Position numbers and translations under genes: made by a program
Source: Platycnemis pennipes
Taxonomy: Eukaryota > Arthropoda > Insecta > Odonata > Platycnemididae
Reading direction: 5' to 3'
Assembly (NCBI GenBank): GCA_933228895.1
Contig: OW121850.1
Coordinates: 25,801,773 to 25,865,772 of the forward strand
DNA length: 64,000 nucleotides
In this document: positions 12,691 to 26,690 of the stretch, piece by piece
Position numbering within the stretch: the stretch's first letter is position 1
Layout of the letters: every line of letters begins with the position of its first letter
Notes under the pieces: model-generated
Told to the model about the DNA's origin: nothing
What the model saw: only the letters and a program-made list of their open reading frames with translations
Database searches by the model: none

Positions 12691-13200
12691 AGTGCAAGTT
12701 GGCAGTGAAAGCCGGAACGGAGTTGCCTCAATGTCCCTCCCCGCAACAATATCCAGGCCACACCGCTTGCTCATCTTCCACTTCGTCTGTTTGTGAGGGT
12801 GTCGAATGACGAGGGAGGCCACGGTTCAATAACTCCGTCTCTTCCGGCGATGGCCGATTCGTATCGCCTCTTGCCTGTTGAGTACTAGACGGCCGGCCGC
12901 CCTCTCCTCATCACTTTACCAACATCTCTCTCTCTTCCAGCTCTCCACCTCCGTCTCTGCTTCCTCCCGTCTCTCGAATCACAGGCGTTGTACCCTCGTT
13001 CGCACCATCCTCCCACTCTCTCAGTCACATACACGCATACTAGGGAAGATCTCTTCCTATGGTCTCGACCCCCACCTCGTCATTGTCAAACCAGCCGACA
13101 AGTTCACTCACCCCTTAACGCCGGAGTTGAGTTCGGGAGCAGTAGCTTGCTAGAACGTCTCCTTGTCATCTCACGCCTTGTCTCCTACTCGATGCTCCAT
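12690..13200. other. C/T-rich GC island
   Basis: Pyrimidine-rich plus strand, strongest at 12895-13050. Frames of about 90 to 120 codons here are Ser/Leu/Pro-rich and treated as compositional. Confidence 0.45.
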
Positions 13201-14900
13201 AAGTTTTCTTTTTTGGGCCTCAGAATCTTTCTCCTTCAGAAGATAAAAAACTGTATTTTTGTTCTATTTATAAGGTGTCTCTATGAGATAGATTATTTCA
13301 TAGTTTTCATGTCCTATAGTTTAACTTTCTTCTTTAATTCTTTTTTTTGACGTTTCTAAGAATCTGAATGAACTATGTAATGAACATTTTCGAAGCATTT
13401 ACGTTATGTACCTTTTTTATCTACAGCTTATAACATTTTCCATGCTACTAGTATTATGTCATAGCACTGTTATACAATAACTTGGAATAACTTTTTAATA
13501 ATATGCGTTGTTTTTGTATGGACATGTAGAATACCTATTTGAATATTCTTTTGCATGTAGACACACGTAGACTGATAATGAAATACTCAAAAGTGTTTAT
13601 TAAAATGACTTTGACAAACCATTAGCTCGATTTGATTGAATTAAGCATTCAAAATAGATTAAGTCTATTAAGATTTAGAAAATTTTAAGGCTTTGCTTTA
13701 TTTTATTTTTTATCCCAGGGCTACAATAAGAAGTTTTTTTCTTTCTTAGCCTTTTATTGATCCTTTGTTTGAGTTAAAAAACATTTGATTTCGTATTATT
13801 TTTCAGTCGAAAGAAAATGGTTTTTTATTGTTTTACATATTGTTGATATTACAACTAAACCTTACCGTATTTTTATACTTTCTCCTCCATGAATCTGTGA
13901 AAATCCAAGTTCTATTCTTTCTCATTATTCAGCGGAAGTTATTCCGGAAAATTTTATTTTTAGGTGCATTCGATATTTCTCTGCGTCTTTGCTTGTTGCA
14001 TTCTCACCACTTGGAAAGCATCTCGGAAGTGATTCCAGACTTGGCTGTGGGGGAAATGGTACAGTCACTTATTTGCTTGGAGCTCTCTTGGCGCACTCTG
14101 TCTTACGGTATCATGACTAATGGACTATCCAAGAGGAGTTTTTTTACGTCTCTCTTTTATGGAAATGTTGCGCTACTAAATAAAATATATATGGCTAGTG
14201 TGTGCTAAATGTTAGAATATTTCAATCCCGAGCGAAGACTACAGTGATATGCAGACCAGCTCAACAATGTGGGGTGGAATATGTCCAGTCAATATTTAAA
14301 ACTCATATAAATCAACATAAATGATAATAAATATAAATTTGGCTCACTTGTACAGCCTGATATGACTTTCCACTAGTTAGCTGTTACATTGTTTTTGTTC
14401 TTGATAGAGAAAAAATACATTTTGGTTTATAATTTAGAAACTAGTTTTTAAATAGCTTGCGCGTAAGTTTAATGATTTTCCACACAATTAATAAATCTGC
14501 GCTACATAATTGGTGTGCGCTTCTGTAAAGAATATTGCTGGACACTTGTTTATAATATTAGCATAAATTAAGGGTTAGTAAAAATGTGATTTTTATAGTA
14601 TTAGGCATTTTTTTCGTCCCTTTTCGTGCATATGAAGGAATATATTTTTTGGAAAATTAAATCGCCATTTTGATTTTGTATTAATGGGAAATCTCCCATC
14701 GATATTGACTGATTGGACTAACTATTCATATATCCTGTTTCAATCGCATGTTTAGATTTTGTCATCATTTTTTTAGAGGAACGAGGAGGACGAGTGTTGC
14801 CTAAACCAAGCCATAATGGGTAATCAAACAGGTACAGTGAAGGACCTGGTGACATTGTTGATATGCAGAGGGATGAATAGGGCTGAGTATGACTATCTTA
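13201..14900. other. AT-rich stretch, nothing recognised
   Basis: AT-rich with T-rich tracts. A 126-codon plus frame at 13828-14208 is hydrophobic (Leu/Phe/Ile), as expected from T-rich DNA, and is not recognised. Confidence 0.4.
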
Positions 14901-14904
14901 AAGT

Positions 14905-15165
14905 CTAAGTCTAAGCAATGGCTTAGAGAAACCTGAAATTGAAATCAGTCTGTACCTACCCTCAAAAAATGTTCTTTGGGGATAACAGTTGAGCGTCTCA
15001 TCCAGCGGAAAGAATGGTGATAGTACTTAATGCTTTCCACACAGTGTGGATCAGGATGAAGCTGATAAATCAATGCTTCTACGAGAGTATGAACCCAGTC
15101 TCTCTGGGTGAGTGAACAGCACTCTATTCATAACATCAGTCCCATCCCCATTAACCTGCCTAGTG
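14905..15165 (-). mobile_element. tRNA-derived SINE copy
   Basis: Read on the minus strand, a B-box-like GGGTTCATACTC lies at 15096-15085, preceded by an A-box-like region near 15140-15115. The body carries AGTACT and then GGATGAGACGCTCAAC at 15003-14988. The minus-strand copy near 51 kb has the same arrangement (AGTACTTCGGATGGGAC), with similar spacing from the B-box. The ends are approximate; no clear target-site duplication was found. Confidence 0.6.
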
Positions 15166-15199
15166 GTGACATAATTGCTCTTTCCATTCACCATCCCTC

Positions 15200-15990
15200 A
15201 GTACTGTGACACAATTGTCATTGCCGCCAGGAAAGGCTAAGTTCGCCCGTCCTCAGCCATGTAGCTTAGTTCAGTCCCTTCCTACTCACTTCAGCCTCAG
15301 CCCTGGATTTGTAAAGGAGCCAGCCCACGCTCCTTGGGCGCAAGAAAACACTCCCCAGCGACCGCCTGCTCCTTCCGTCTTCCTCCGCGCGCCAAGACGC
15401 GTCGCCGGGAGCGGAGATGACGTCCCCTTCCTCATTTCAATGCCTCAGCCACCGCATTCCTCAACTTCTCATATGGTTCTCGCCTTTCAAGATCTCTTCT
15501 CCGCCCACCCTTCCGCCGTCTCACCTCCTTCCAACCCCCTCCTCCTCCTCACCATCCCCTTTTAAAGCCTGCGTGCAGCGCCCCTTGTGCGTTTCGCTTG
15601 CCTCAATTCCACCCTTCCGCCTCCCTTTGCAACCTTTGTTCCCTCATCCGCCGTCCGACCGTCCTCCCTCTCTTACCGTGCTCACGTACGTGGAATTCCC
15701 ATTTGACGCCTTTCCTCATACACCCACTCCCCCTTGCCCTGCCCTCCGACCTCGTCCCGTGCCGGGGTTTTGCTGTAATGGGCAGCGCAGGGAGCCGGCG
15801 TGGATGCGACAGGGCTTTGCTTCGCGACAGTGCGCCCGTGTGCGGAGGGATGGAACGGGTGGCAAAGGGTTCAGGGGGCCAGGAGGGATGCGGGAAGGAA
15901 TTGGGGGTGCGGAAGGGTAGCTAGCGTAAGGGACGGGGAGATGAAGAGGGGTGGCGATTGACAGTGGGGGATGGTTGGCCGGAGAGGGTG
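15200..15990. other. GC island: C/T-rich then G-rich
   Basis: Plus strand C/T-rich from about 15340 to 15770, switching within a few tens of bases to G-rich (15775-15985). Frames up to 167 codons are Pro/Ser-rich on one side of the switch and Gly/Arg-rich on the other, so they are compositional. Confidence 0.55.
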
Positions 15991-16940
15991 TCCCCTGTCA
16001 ACATTAAAGGTTCCACGCTGTGCCATAACCAACCGCATCGTGACCGATGAGCCATCGCCAATTGTGGATGAACCACAGAGAGTGAGCGCGACAAATTGAG
16101 ATTGCCCAAATTTCATTGAAACATTTCCATACAATATACAACAAATGAATTGATTAAATTTCTTTCACTAACTCTAATATTTCCTCAGTGAGAGGTGCTA
16201 AAGGCGTTTTAGAAGAGCGAAAAGTATTGGCATACGTATCCAGTTGTTGGCAGCAATCTTTCCAAAACATTATTAGTGTTAAAAAAATGTTATGCTATAT
16301 CACCAATAAAACTGATCAGAGAAATAACCATATAATAAATGTAGGAAGATACATTTGGATCCAGGCTTCTGGAGGCCAGACTGATGAAAGATATGAATTT
16401 TTATTATTTGATCTATTTCATTTGCATTAACGTGGGTTTTATTCTGGTAGGTGCATCGTGCTGGTGGCGTGAATGATGCTCTTACTATAATTAGTTTTGT
16501 TGACCATTGTTTCATATGACTTTTGGCAGTGAGACTTCTGCAGGTTTCTTTTTCAAAGATATTAGCAGTGACAATTACTACTATGTTTTTACTTGTTACT
16601 TAAGTTTTGGTGATAGCGAATGATGATTTGCGCGGTTGCTATGTCGTATATGGTGAATCAATCATGAGAAGAGACTTAGCAGTTATTGACTTACGTATAT
16701 CTTCAGTACTTTGGCGCATATAGTATTCCCCATCTCTTTGTTGAAAGTGGTTTGCGTTCCCACATTTTCATGCATTGAATTGTGGTGATAATGCTGAGAA
16801 AGAATGTGTGGTAATAATGACTTTGTCGAATACAACGTGTTTTGCCTCCACACTGCTGCAAATTGGCTCTCGTTATTAGCGAGACCAATGCATTACAACG
16901 AAGTATGGTATTTCCAGACTCGAATATTGGCTCACTCAAT
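15991..16940. other. AT-rich stretch, nothing recognised
   Basis: Spacer between two islands. No feature seen. Confidence 0.45.
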
Positions 16941-17465
16941 TCATAGTGCCGAGCGCCGCATGTCAGCCTCAGCGGCTAATAATGGTCCACGCGCGCGTTT
17001 CTTCCTGTCAAACGCATCGAGGTAGCCTAGCACATGGGGGAGAATTGGCGGTGTTACACGGACGGGGTGATGGTTTGATTGCATCCATGGAAGGGACCCC
17101 ACGCTTTTGCTCGTATTTCCGAGGGCATCCGTATCGGCGTGAAATGGTTGGTACACGGTCGACCGACGTCCATTCAAATGAGATGGGCAAATGCATTGGC
17201 CGCCACGTTATCGGGCACCCGGGATTTTCGAGCGATGATTGGTGGCGCCTCTGCGACCTGCATCCTTTGCGTTGTGCATTGTACCGTCATCGAGTGCGTC
17301 GAATTCCATCTCCTCTGAGTGCCCTTTGGTGCGTGGCTCGGACATCTGCTCTCGCCACTTGCGTAAGGGTTGGTTCCCCCACGGACATTCGCTGTTCACG
17401 ATGTATTCACATACGGCACAGACATGTCGACGCATGTTGGGTCGGATCTATGATAAGAAAGTAGA
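16941..17465. promoter_or_regulatory. CpG-rich block, possible CpG island
   Basis: About 520 bases with balanced base composition and many CpG dinucleotides between AT-rich flanks. Unlike the pyrimidine-rich islands it has no strand bias. Several frames on both strands are open, including a 172-codon plus frame at 16946-17464, because the block is poor in TA-containing stop codons. No domain is recognised in any frame. It could be an unmethylated regulatory element, an old mobile element, or an exon of unknown type. Confidence 0.3.
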
Positions 17466-19115
17466 GACAAGCTGTATGAATGAGCAACTTTACATTTGAT
17501 GTAAGCTAATTCTAAGGCTAGAGCTTTTTTGCTTTCTTCATGCAACAAAATCTATTGAAAGTGGAAGTAATCAAGCGATAATCCTTTGAAACAAATTTTA
17601 AAGTTATGGTTGAGTAGCAAAGAAGTAGTGTTGAGAGCGTAATTTTCGTCCATCCTTGACTTCCTTGGCCATATATCATGCCCCTGCCATAATGGTACAT
17701 GGTAGCTTTGATATCTTGCTATCTTTAACGCCGAAAAATATATGCTTTTGAACCTATACTACTTACTATGATGAAATCTTCAGAATATTCACTGCATTCA
17801 GGTGTATAACTGCTAGGCGAGAGTATTTCCCAGATTTACCATGTGTCATGTACTTCAAACTCATCCTTGTTTCGTAATTACTGTGATTGTAATCTGCCAT
17901 CCTTATCTGATCGTGTTTTACGAATCTAGAGGAGGAATTAAAACAAAAAACTTAAGTCGCTCTCCCTCTCTTTCCTCTCACATGTTTATGATGATGAATT
18001 AGTGGCAAAGGTGACGTAATTTGTCTGTGAAGGCTGTGTTTTACACTTCATTGTTTTTCAAAGATGCAGTGCAGGTATGCAAAATGTCGTTCCTCTAGTG
18101 CAAGATACTTTCACAGAAATGCGGATGCTGCACTTCAGGTGCTGAAAATAATTTTGCTTGAAAATTACGTGTCGCTTTAATTGCCTATTTGCTGTATCGT
18201 TTCCTCATTGGTATTGACAGTATTTTTAATGCCTCTATAAGCAGCAAATGTTGGCTCTAATTGTCTTATTCATCTATCAAATGAAATAAGATCCGTAATC
18301 AATAAATACACGAATATTCGACATAGTGACTTCCTTTCATTTTGATTTCATGTTTAATTCCTGAATTAAATCCAATATATTTAATAGTATTAAGCGTGCC
18401 TCTCTTAATTTTATGCTAATGTATATATATTATAAGGCATTCTGGAATTGGCCTAAATTCAGAAGTATAACCTGGTTCCCGTGAATTTGCGTGTAACATT
18501 AATTAAAAATCGTGGTTAATGCAGAAACCAGTATACTAGCCTGCCATCTTCTTGTAGATAATTTAAGTTTTTAACAACACAGGTAATATGATTTCGGGAA
18601 TGAATTTAAGGAATAGATTCATCTTAAAATTTAAAAAAGTAACTTTTCTTTTCTGTCCGTGTATATGCTCTTCAGCTATCATCTGACTTACTCGCTTTCC
18701 AAAGAATTATTCTTCTGTCATCACATCACTTCTTCTCAGTTTCTAATCTCTTCTATATTTATGACTTTTTTCTCCTTGCGAAAGAGTCGGAATATTAAGC
18801 AGTTAATTTTACATGTAGAATACATTTGGCTTCAAGCTGCACTCATGAATTTCTGCTATTGTTAAAAAAAAACAATTCTGAGCTTAATAAGTCTTTCTCA
18901 TGCTCCAAATCCATTTCCTCCGCTTTTGCGGGGACCTCCTAATTTTGCCCTAGAAAAGTAGTGATTCTTTATCCCAACTCAAGTGGGCTGAAAGCAAACA
19001 CTACCTGCCTGCTCCTCTCTCTTTCACTCGCTTCACTCTCCTGCTTATTCTCTCGTCAGAATTGGACCATTCATTCCGTTGGCGAAGTGCAAACATTTTC
19101 CTTGGGAGGGAGATA
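17466..19115. other. AT-rich stretch, nothing recognised
   Basis: AT-rich DNA with small ORFs only. No structural repeat noted. Confidence 0.45.
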
Positions 19116-19470
19116 AAACCCTTTAACGACTGTTTTCATTTCCAACGACCCCTCTCTCCATCATTTCTCCATCCCGCTCCGCAGCCACCCACGGCATCCC
19201 CACCCACCCCGTCTTTAACCCTCCATTCTACCACCCAACCCTTCGCTCTCCTCCGATTTCCCTCAAAATTCAACTCCCCTCCAATCCCCTCCACTGCGTC
19301 GCTTTTGCAACTGTTGTTCAAACTTCAAACCTTACCATCCCCTCCCTCCTTTCCCTCTCTCTCTCGCACACTTTGATATATATATATAGATATATACGTC
19401 CTTCCACAACTCCCTTTTCCTCCCCCTTCTGATCCCTCATCTGCATTTACATTATGCCCAGATATCCGCC
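19116..19470. other. C/T-rich island with adjacent TA microsatellite
   Basis: Pyrimidine-rich plus strand (19130-19440) with a short TA repeat at about 19375-19396. The 104-codon frame through it is Pro/Ser/Phe-rich and not credible. Confidence 0.5.
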
Positions 19471-21640
19471 GAATGGGCTTCTCTGCTTGGGCTTATCCAA
19501 CCCCAACCTGGGTGAGACTCTCCTTCCCTCATTAACGGGTATATTATTCAAATGGTGAAACAGAAATAGTTCATTTATGTGAAGATTGCGCACGTTGTTC
19601 ATGCCTATAATTTAAATGTTTACTTTTTTCATTTATGGAATTTATGCAACTATTTGGTTTGTGGCACAGTGTTTATTCTTTGATAATACGATCTCAGTCG
19701 CACAATTTTTTTCTGTATGTATATTTATTTTTCACCTTATTATCACAGCTTTACCGTTGTTTTCAGAGTTATTTAGCTGTTCATTGTTTTTCAAGCCTAT
19801 TACAGCTATTTGTTTTTCTTTCTTCAATCCTAGCTCTGTGACCTACTAATACTTCTTTTCTACTTTTCTTTCTTGAAAACCTTTGATTTTTCAGTATGTG
19901 TCCTATTCATCTTACTTTTTCTGCATAGAATTTGCTTATCTGTATGCTTATTTATTTATATTCTATCAATTTCTTTAATCTTCAGCACCCTACATAAACT
20001 CCAAACAAGAGGCTTCCATTATTTTCTTATCAGCTTTTCCGATTTTTCATGTTCCATGCCCATAGAGGGCCATACTCACGGTCTCTACTTAATGCTTGAA
20101 TGTTTTTCAGTGCATCCTTTTTGTGCGCAGTAGTGGTCTGTTTACCATGAATAATTCTTTACTTCTCTGCGCTTAGTATCGGTTTAGCTTTTCCGTTCTA
20201 TGTGATTCCGTTTATACTGTTATTTCCCTTCCGAATCACTAGCCAATTGCACATAGAAGAAGTCCAATAGTCCCTTTAGGGCAATTGATTTCTGATATAA
20301 ATTGGTAGCTTTGCTGTCTCTTTTAGTCTCCAATCCGTAGCCTTATTTATTCTACTTAATTAAATGCCCTCTCATTGTTGTATTTCAATATCACAACCCC
20401 GATGGTGGCATAACGTGCCGGATCCATGATTGAAGGAAATTTCGTATTTTGGTGAGTCTTAACGGGCACAATATTCAATGTTGGGGGAAAGAAAAATTTT
20501 TAGCGTTTAAAAAATGCATAATGAATCAAAGTTCTTATTAGACTAAATTTTTGGCTGAAGTCTAAAGGAAGTTTAAACATTTTAATGATCGTTTATATTT
20601 CTGTTTTAAGGTCTTTTATCGTCTTCCCATTCTGTTATTTAAATTGGAATTCAAATTTTGCGAAGAAAAGGGATAAAAGGTTTTTACTAATTAACTTCGA
20701 AGTTTTTGCGTAGAATGGTCGATGCCAGTGTAAATTTATTATTAGGGTAGGTACATACGCGGAGAGGGGTTAATCAACTGGGACATTTCAAAGAGCACAG
20801 TAAATTTAGTGAGAGAATATATTTTTGCTGAATGGATTCAATTATGCTCTCTGTACTAGATTTGGAAGTAGAGAGGCAGGAAGGTTTTGTTTAGCGTTTC
20901 TTGCTTGGCACCCAGCTGCTAGAGTAATTGAAAGATTTCAACCCAAATTTCCTGAATAAACTACTCGTGAGAAGTAAGTTATAGTACCTACTAAGCCATA
21001 ATTTAGTGGTGTGTCATTGTGAGGGAGATGATTTCCTTGATCTTGGACTTAACTGATTAGGTACTGTAAGTAACATTCAGTGACGATGCGAATAAAAAGT
21101 TCTTGCTCGTTACTATCTACTACTACCTTCCGATTACTAGCGTACTTTTCTTTCACTCACGCCTGTTCTCACATACTTGCATTCTGACGTTTTCTTAAAA
21201 ACAAATTCTGAAAATATTTTATTAAATTAATGCCCTTTTTTACCTACCGGACACATTGGCTAACTTACTTAACGAACCCTAAGATTGATTCGCCAATATT
21301 TTAGAAATGGAACTACTGTATCGAAGATATAAAGTCAAATAGTGTTGCACTCATTTATCACGAAGCTCCACCACAAACGAATAAATGTGTATATTGCAAA
21401 ACGCAATACTTATAAAATTAATAATGTCTGTCGAGATGTCGTAGAACATATCAACTCGTTATGACTATGGTATAAAGACTCGAAAAGCGTCGTAAATGTT
21501 ATATTCCAAATAAAATTGTGAGCAAATTAGAAAAGTTGTGTATTTATTTGCTATACTCTCCGAAATCTCCGAAAATTCGGCTGAGAAATTATTATTTCCT
21601 ACATGTTTTTTATGTCGTCTCTCTATGCGGTAGTAGCGTC
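19471..21640. other. AT-rich, T-rich in part, nothing recognised
   Basis: Markedly T-rich on the plus strand around 19600-20130, giving hydrophobic Phe/Leu/Ile/Ser frames of 60 to 90 codons. These are expected from composition. No gene is supported. Confidence 0.45.
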
Positions 21641-22210
21641 TGTCCTAGGGAATCAGACAAAATCCCCGCTACCGTCTGACCCTCCATCCTCTCCAAAATT
21701 TCGGCGCTCGTTCCCCACTTCCCCGCATCCAACCCTCGTTATCGCATTTATTTGGATATTCCGCTCCTTCGCCTTCTCTTGTTTCTCTCCCTCCCTCCAC
21801 CCAAATTCCTCGCATGCGGCACTTCCTAACTCCTCTTCCCTTCTACGCCTCCCTCCCGCATTCTCTCCTCCTTGCCCCGACCAACCCCCTTGGCCAATCT
21901 TAACCCCTCACGCCCCCTCGCCCTTTCTTGACCCTACACGGAATTCTTTTCGCAAACCAGTCTCCACTCCAGCTGACCCCACTCGAGGGAAGCATTGAGG
22001 GGGCAGTTGGCCTCCAAAACTCCGTAGCCGAATGCTCCTTGCTCCCCCTCGCAATCGTGCTTTCCGTCTTCCTTCTCCGCCTTCCCTATTCTCGTCTGCC
22101 TTCCCTTCTTCTCTTGGCTCCCATTCCCTTCCTTCTTCTCGGTATCCCATCTTCCACTCGTGTCTTCGTCGCTCTGTTCTGTCCTTCTCGTTATTTTCCT
22201 GTGACCTTAA
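21641..22210. other. C/T-rich GC island
   Basis: About 570 bases of pyrimidine-rich plus strand. Its frames (131 and 99 codons) are Ser/Pro/Leu-rich artefacts. There is no G-rich partner segment after it. Confidence 0.5.
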
Positions 22211-22870
22211 TACTTTACTTCCTCTAGTTCCTTTTCATAACATTTCATTGTTTCTCTATTTTTACGCATAATATATTCAGCGTGTACACTGTTGTGTGCT
22301 TGCAATAATAAATTAAAATCGAACATTTTCAAGTGTCTATGTATTATTACTGTGTCAGCCGAAATGTAGACAAAATAACCCATTTACACTCTCAAATGAT
22401 TCTCTACGTGCAAATGTGATTGCTGAGTTGAACTTTTGATATGTTCGGTGAAATATATATTGACTATTGTTGGACCTAAATTTTATCTCAGTTTTTTTAA
22501 TGAAAAAAATCATTTGACTGATCCTGAAGCCCTATTTTGGACGGCGTTGGTCACACTGAAATGTCCATGCCAGACCGGTTTATGAATCATAAACGTCTGA
22601 AATAAATCAGCCCTTATGAAATATACGACTCATAAAATTATCTGAGAACAAATAAATCCATTGAAATAGGTAGTGTGCTTACTCATTCTGAGTGGGTAGC
22701 TTTGAGATGCTCACTGCTAAAGTTAGATGTTAAGACTTGGTAATCTTTGTTCATCTATGGATAAGTTAAATGCTGGATGCGTTCTATTCCTTTGCGTTGT
22801 ACACCAGTGGTATATTGATCATTATTGATGATAATGTCGCATTGTCTGTTGATGCTGACCATGTCCTTAA
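22211..22870. other. AT-rich stretch, nothing recognised
   Basis: AT-rich spacer between islands. Confidence 0.45.
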
Positions 22871-23830
22871 AGAAGCGATGTCCCTCTCTCCTCCCTAATT
22901 CCTCCCCAAACGCCAGCTCCTTCCGTCCCCCGTCCCTTCCTTCTCCCGTGTTGTCCACCTCTGCAGCCCTTTCTTTATCCCCTCGGCGAGTTTCAGTCCC
23001 TTCATTCTTGCCCCCACCCCATCGTCTCTGCCGCTCTTGCGAATGGCCAAGCCCTTCACAACCCTTGCACCAAACTCCTACCCCCCAACCTCCCTCTCTC
23101 TCCCTTGAAATCATTCTGGGGACCCCATTTCACCCCCTCGGGTAACAACCCTCCACCTCATCCCCATATCTTGCTGCCTCGCAGCAATGGCGGCCGCAAC
23201 CATCAGCTCGAGGCCAAAGAAGCACGCCTTTCCAATCAGCGACGTCAATCATTGCTTTCCAAAAAGAGTGAAAGAGAGAGAGAGAGTGAAGGGAGGAGGA
23301 AAAACGGGATCTCTTTCTCCTTTCCTTCGATTTTTGTACGATTCCTCCCCAAACTTATTTTTCTCGGGAGAATTCTCTTGCCCGTGGATATTCTCTGCGA
23401 GGTGTTCTTTTTTCTCTTCACTGGTGGAGAGGAGTGAATGGGGGTTGTGTGGGGGGAGGGGTAGCAGTAGGGGGAGGTCTTACTCCGCGCAAATGGATGC
23501 AAGAGACGGAGACGGGAAAGGAAGGGCGAGGAGGGGGGGGGCGAGTTGCGTCGAGATTGTACTTTGGAAGAGGAGAAATGGGGAGGAAGTTTCTCACAAC
23601 GGAGTTTGTTCCTTCTTTTTCCACTCGGATCGAGGTAAACGGGAGCGGGGGAGGAGGATGTTGGTTCGAGAGAAATGCAAATGGATGAGAGAAGGGCGTT
23701 CGGTGAAAGAACAGGCGAGGATTACGTGAGGGCGGCGGAGGAGAACCGCGAGGGCGAGGGGGGGAGGGTGCAGGAAGGGATGCGGGGCCCGGAGGTGCGG
23801 CGGATTCGGTGCAATTCCCGCTTCGATCAA
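22871..23830. other. GC island: C/T-rich then G/A-rich
   Basis: Plus strand C/T-rich at 22870-23170, mixed with a GA microsatellite near 23272-23287, then strongly G/A-rich at 23430-23800. This is one of the clearest composition switches in the window. An ATG at 23187 sits in a good initiation context (GCAATGGCGGC) and opens 180 codons to 23729. Most of that frame is Arg/Gly/Ser-rich from the purine-rich part, and the first 25 codons are not recognised. A transcription start inside the island is possible but unproven. Confidence 0.4.
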
Positions 23831-26690
23831 TAAAATGAAGGCCCCGCTAAGAATGGAAGAATCGTGGGTAATTCGTAATTTGTAGCTACCTGATTGTCTT
23901 TTTATCCTCGACTTGGGCTTGCGTTTTTTCTCAGATAACGACGCTTCGTGATCAGCTTCTTTTAATGCCAATGGATTTCAGAAAGACAATCTCTCCCGTT
24001 CTTTTCTGTGTGACGCAGTTTTTCTCATTCAAGAAAATGGAAGAAAGAAGAATAGCTGCTCCATCTTATTTGCGAACTGGTGTTTACCTTTTTTGGTGCC
24101 CTTGAGTGAGTTACCTTTTATGGAGCCAAATATAAATGCCTGAGACTGCTTCAAAATTTGTGGGAGAATGGTGAATAAACGAATTATATGCATTTTATCT
24201 TATATTCTAATTCTCTAAAATGAGGAGTTAGAGAAGAATTTTCCACGGATCTCCCAATAATCCCTAATTATTTTTTATCTTAAGATTAATTATTATATGT
24301 TAACAGAACGTTAGAATAAGGTATGCAGGTGTGGTCATTGGCACAAATATAAATTAATTTCATATCGTCTAGTACTCCGTGGGTCCCTAAAATACTGTCG
24401 AGATTAAGGCTATGTTTTGGTTATTATAACCGCTAAGCAAAGCTCATGCATAGCTCGTAAATTCTTGGCTGACTTAGGATTGACAACTTTAATCATATCT
24501 CAAAAGAATAAATATTATCGGTAAGAGGATGGAGCAGTGGACATAAAAGTGTTCAGAAATGTGGGTATAGAAAATTGGATGCATATATTGGGACTCGTAT
24601 CAATACCAAATAGTTTAAGGCCGGATAGACTAACTTCCTTAGAGTAACTCGAGATGTTGCGAAAATGTTTGTCACATATTCTGAAGTAATCTTATTCTGT
24701 GCACAAGCGGTCAAGTGTTTATCATCGCTGTTTCATATTTATCCAGCGATGAAGTTACTTCATTCACACGCATTCACGAAATCCAATTTCATCGCGTCGC
24801 CCTTGGTTTAAACCCATAAAACTGCCCCAATGCAAAACAAGAGGAATATATTATCTCCACCCTCCGCTTTACGCAAAAGGAAAAAGATTGCACTGCTTTA
24901 ATCTTGAGACCGCACATGCAAAGAAGCACCTCCACCTCCACTCTTTACGAATATAAATAGGGTAATCTCAATTTAAAATAAAGAAGGAGAGCAGGAATCC
25001 CTTGGGTAACAATAGAGGCACTCCCTCTCCCCCTTCCTAATCTTTTTTAAGGATATTAATGAGAAGTGTTTTCGTTTCTCGTTATTTCGTCTGCCGTTCT
25101 CAGATTCATTTTCCTTCGCCCTCTGTTCTCCGCGTTTCCCTTCTTTGTGAGGTCAGCGATTACCGAAGTGAACTTAGAAATGAGAATGAAGGCGATCATT
25201 TTTCTTGTAGTTTGCATCTGGGGAAGAAAAATTTCCCGGATTCTGCTTATTCCTACGTTTAGGAATTTACCTCTTAGAATTTCGCATCGTAAGCGGCTAG
25301 AAATGAAGATTTTTTTAATTAAAAAGGATGATACATTGCTATTAGTGAAATGTAGCTGAAAGCTGCTTTGATTAAGTGGGCTATTATTATCGTAATAATT
25401 AAAGTGATTTTTTCGAGATTTTCCCAATTTTAATCCCAATGGGAAATAAAATGATTTGTTACGAAATTAATCATTGAGTATTGCTTGATATTATTTTTTA
25501 ATGTAGATGCCACGGGAAATTTATATCCTTGACGGATAGGGGTGAATATTAAATGAATTTTATACGCGTATTTGGAACAGTTGATATTCGTGTTTACCAA
25601 CATTTTTTCCCAGATAAGTTGTCCGAGCGAAAAATTGGAAATTTGATAATATGAGCAACTGTGGCCTTTGAGTGTTACTGACCACCCGTGCTAAATGTTT
25701 TTTGTACATTTTAGTTGAGGTATTACTCTAAGGAAAACGGAGATATTTTGTATCAAATAACATATTCACGTCCGTTTTAGCTGGAGATTAGTCGATTTTA
25801 TCGTGAGTTACTACAAATTTAAGACCAAGTAAGTGAAAATCAAATGAAAAATCTTGAGCCTCAAATCTCTTCTCTGGTTTTATAGATATTACTAATAAAT
25901 AATATTAAATCTATTGGGATTAAATGCAACTCTTCTCTCTCTTATACCATAGCTGCCGTGGCCATCTTTGTATAGTACATCTCAGCTTATTTGGTTGGGT
26001 AATATTTAGGGAAGCTTCAAAGGAATTGGTCCTGAGTTGTAGTTAACCAGCGATTTTTAGCGGATGACAGTTAACCCTATGAGGTAAAAGGTTTTTTGCC
26101 TATCTCCGAGGCATAAAATAAGCTAAACCTAAAGAAAACATCACGTGATTGATTAGATTGAGTGGCCAGTACTATATGGCCATCTAAACCTACTGTAACT
26201 GATTAAATACCAGTTCCTCCAAATGAGGTACAGCGTTAGGTAAAATTATGCCATTTTTAGAAATTGAAATAAAAAAACGGCTAAATTTAGTATCCAAAAC
26301 ACTCACTGCCCAATATATTTCCAGGAATTACTTAATATCGGCATTACAAGCCAATATCGGTTTTACACAGCATTCTATTTCATCGTTGTGATCTTCATAA
26401 AATAGCTATTGCAAGCACTCAGCAATAACTAACTGTTGCGACGACATGCATAATGTCCTCTAGACTTAGGGGAACGATTGATGGGGAAAGCTTTAAAATG
26501 AAAACGGAATGTATTGGGATCTCTAGGATAAATAGCCATTATCTAGTTCCATTTTAAGTTTCCTTCTTTATGGGGTTAAGCGACAACATAATCTATCGCG
26601 GGTTACTTTGCACGCCAGTGAGAAAGGACGGAACTTAGGAATTTGTCGGCCATCCTCTAGCCAATAAGAGCAGCTTTGACAAGTACATCT
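23831..26690. other. AT-rich stretch, nothing recognised
   Basis: Nearly 3 kb of AT-rich DNA. Frames of about 97 and 127 codons near 25056-25439 overlap on opposite strands and show no domain. Confidence 0.4.

Noticed and set aside
19375..19396. TATA-box promoter
   Set aside because: It is a TA microsatellite, with no initiator or coding frame downstream to support a promoter.
23187..23729. 180-codon frame starting in a good context
   Set aside because: Most of it is Arg/Gly-rich translation of a purine-rich tract. The start context is noted in the island entry, but a gene is not supported.
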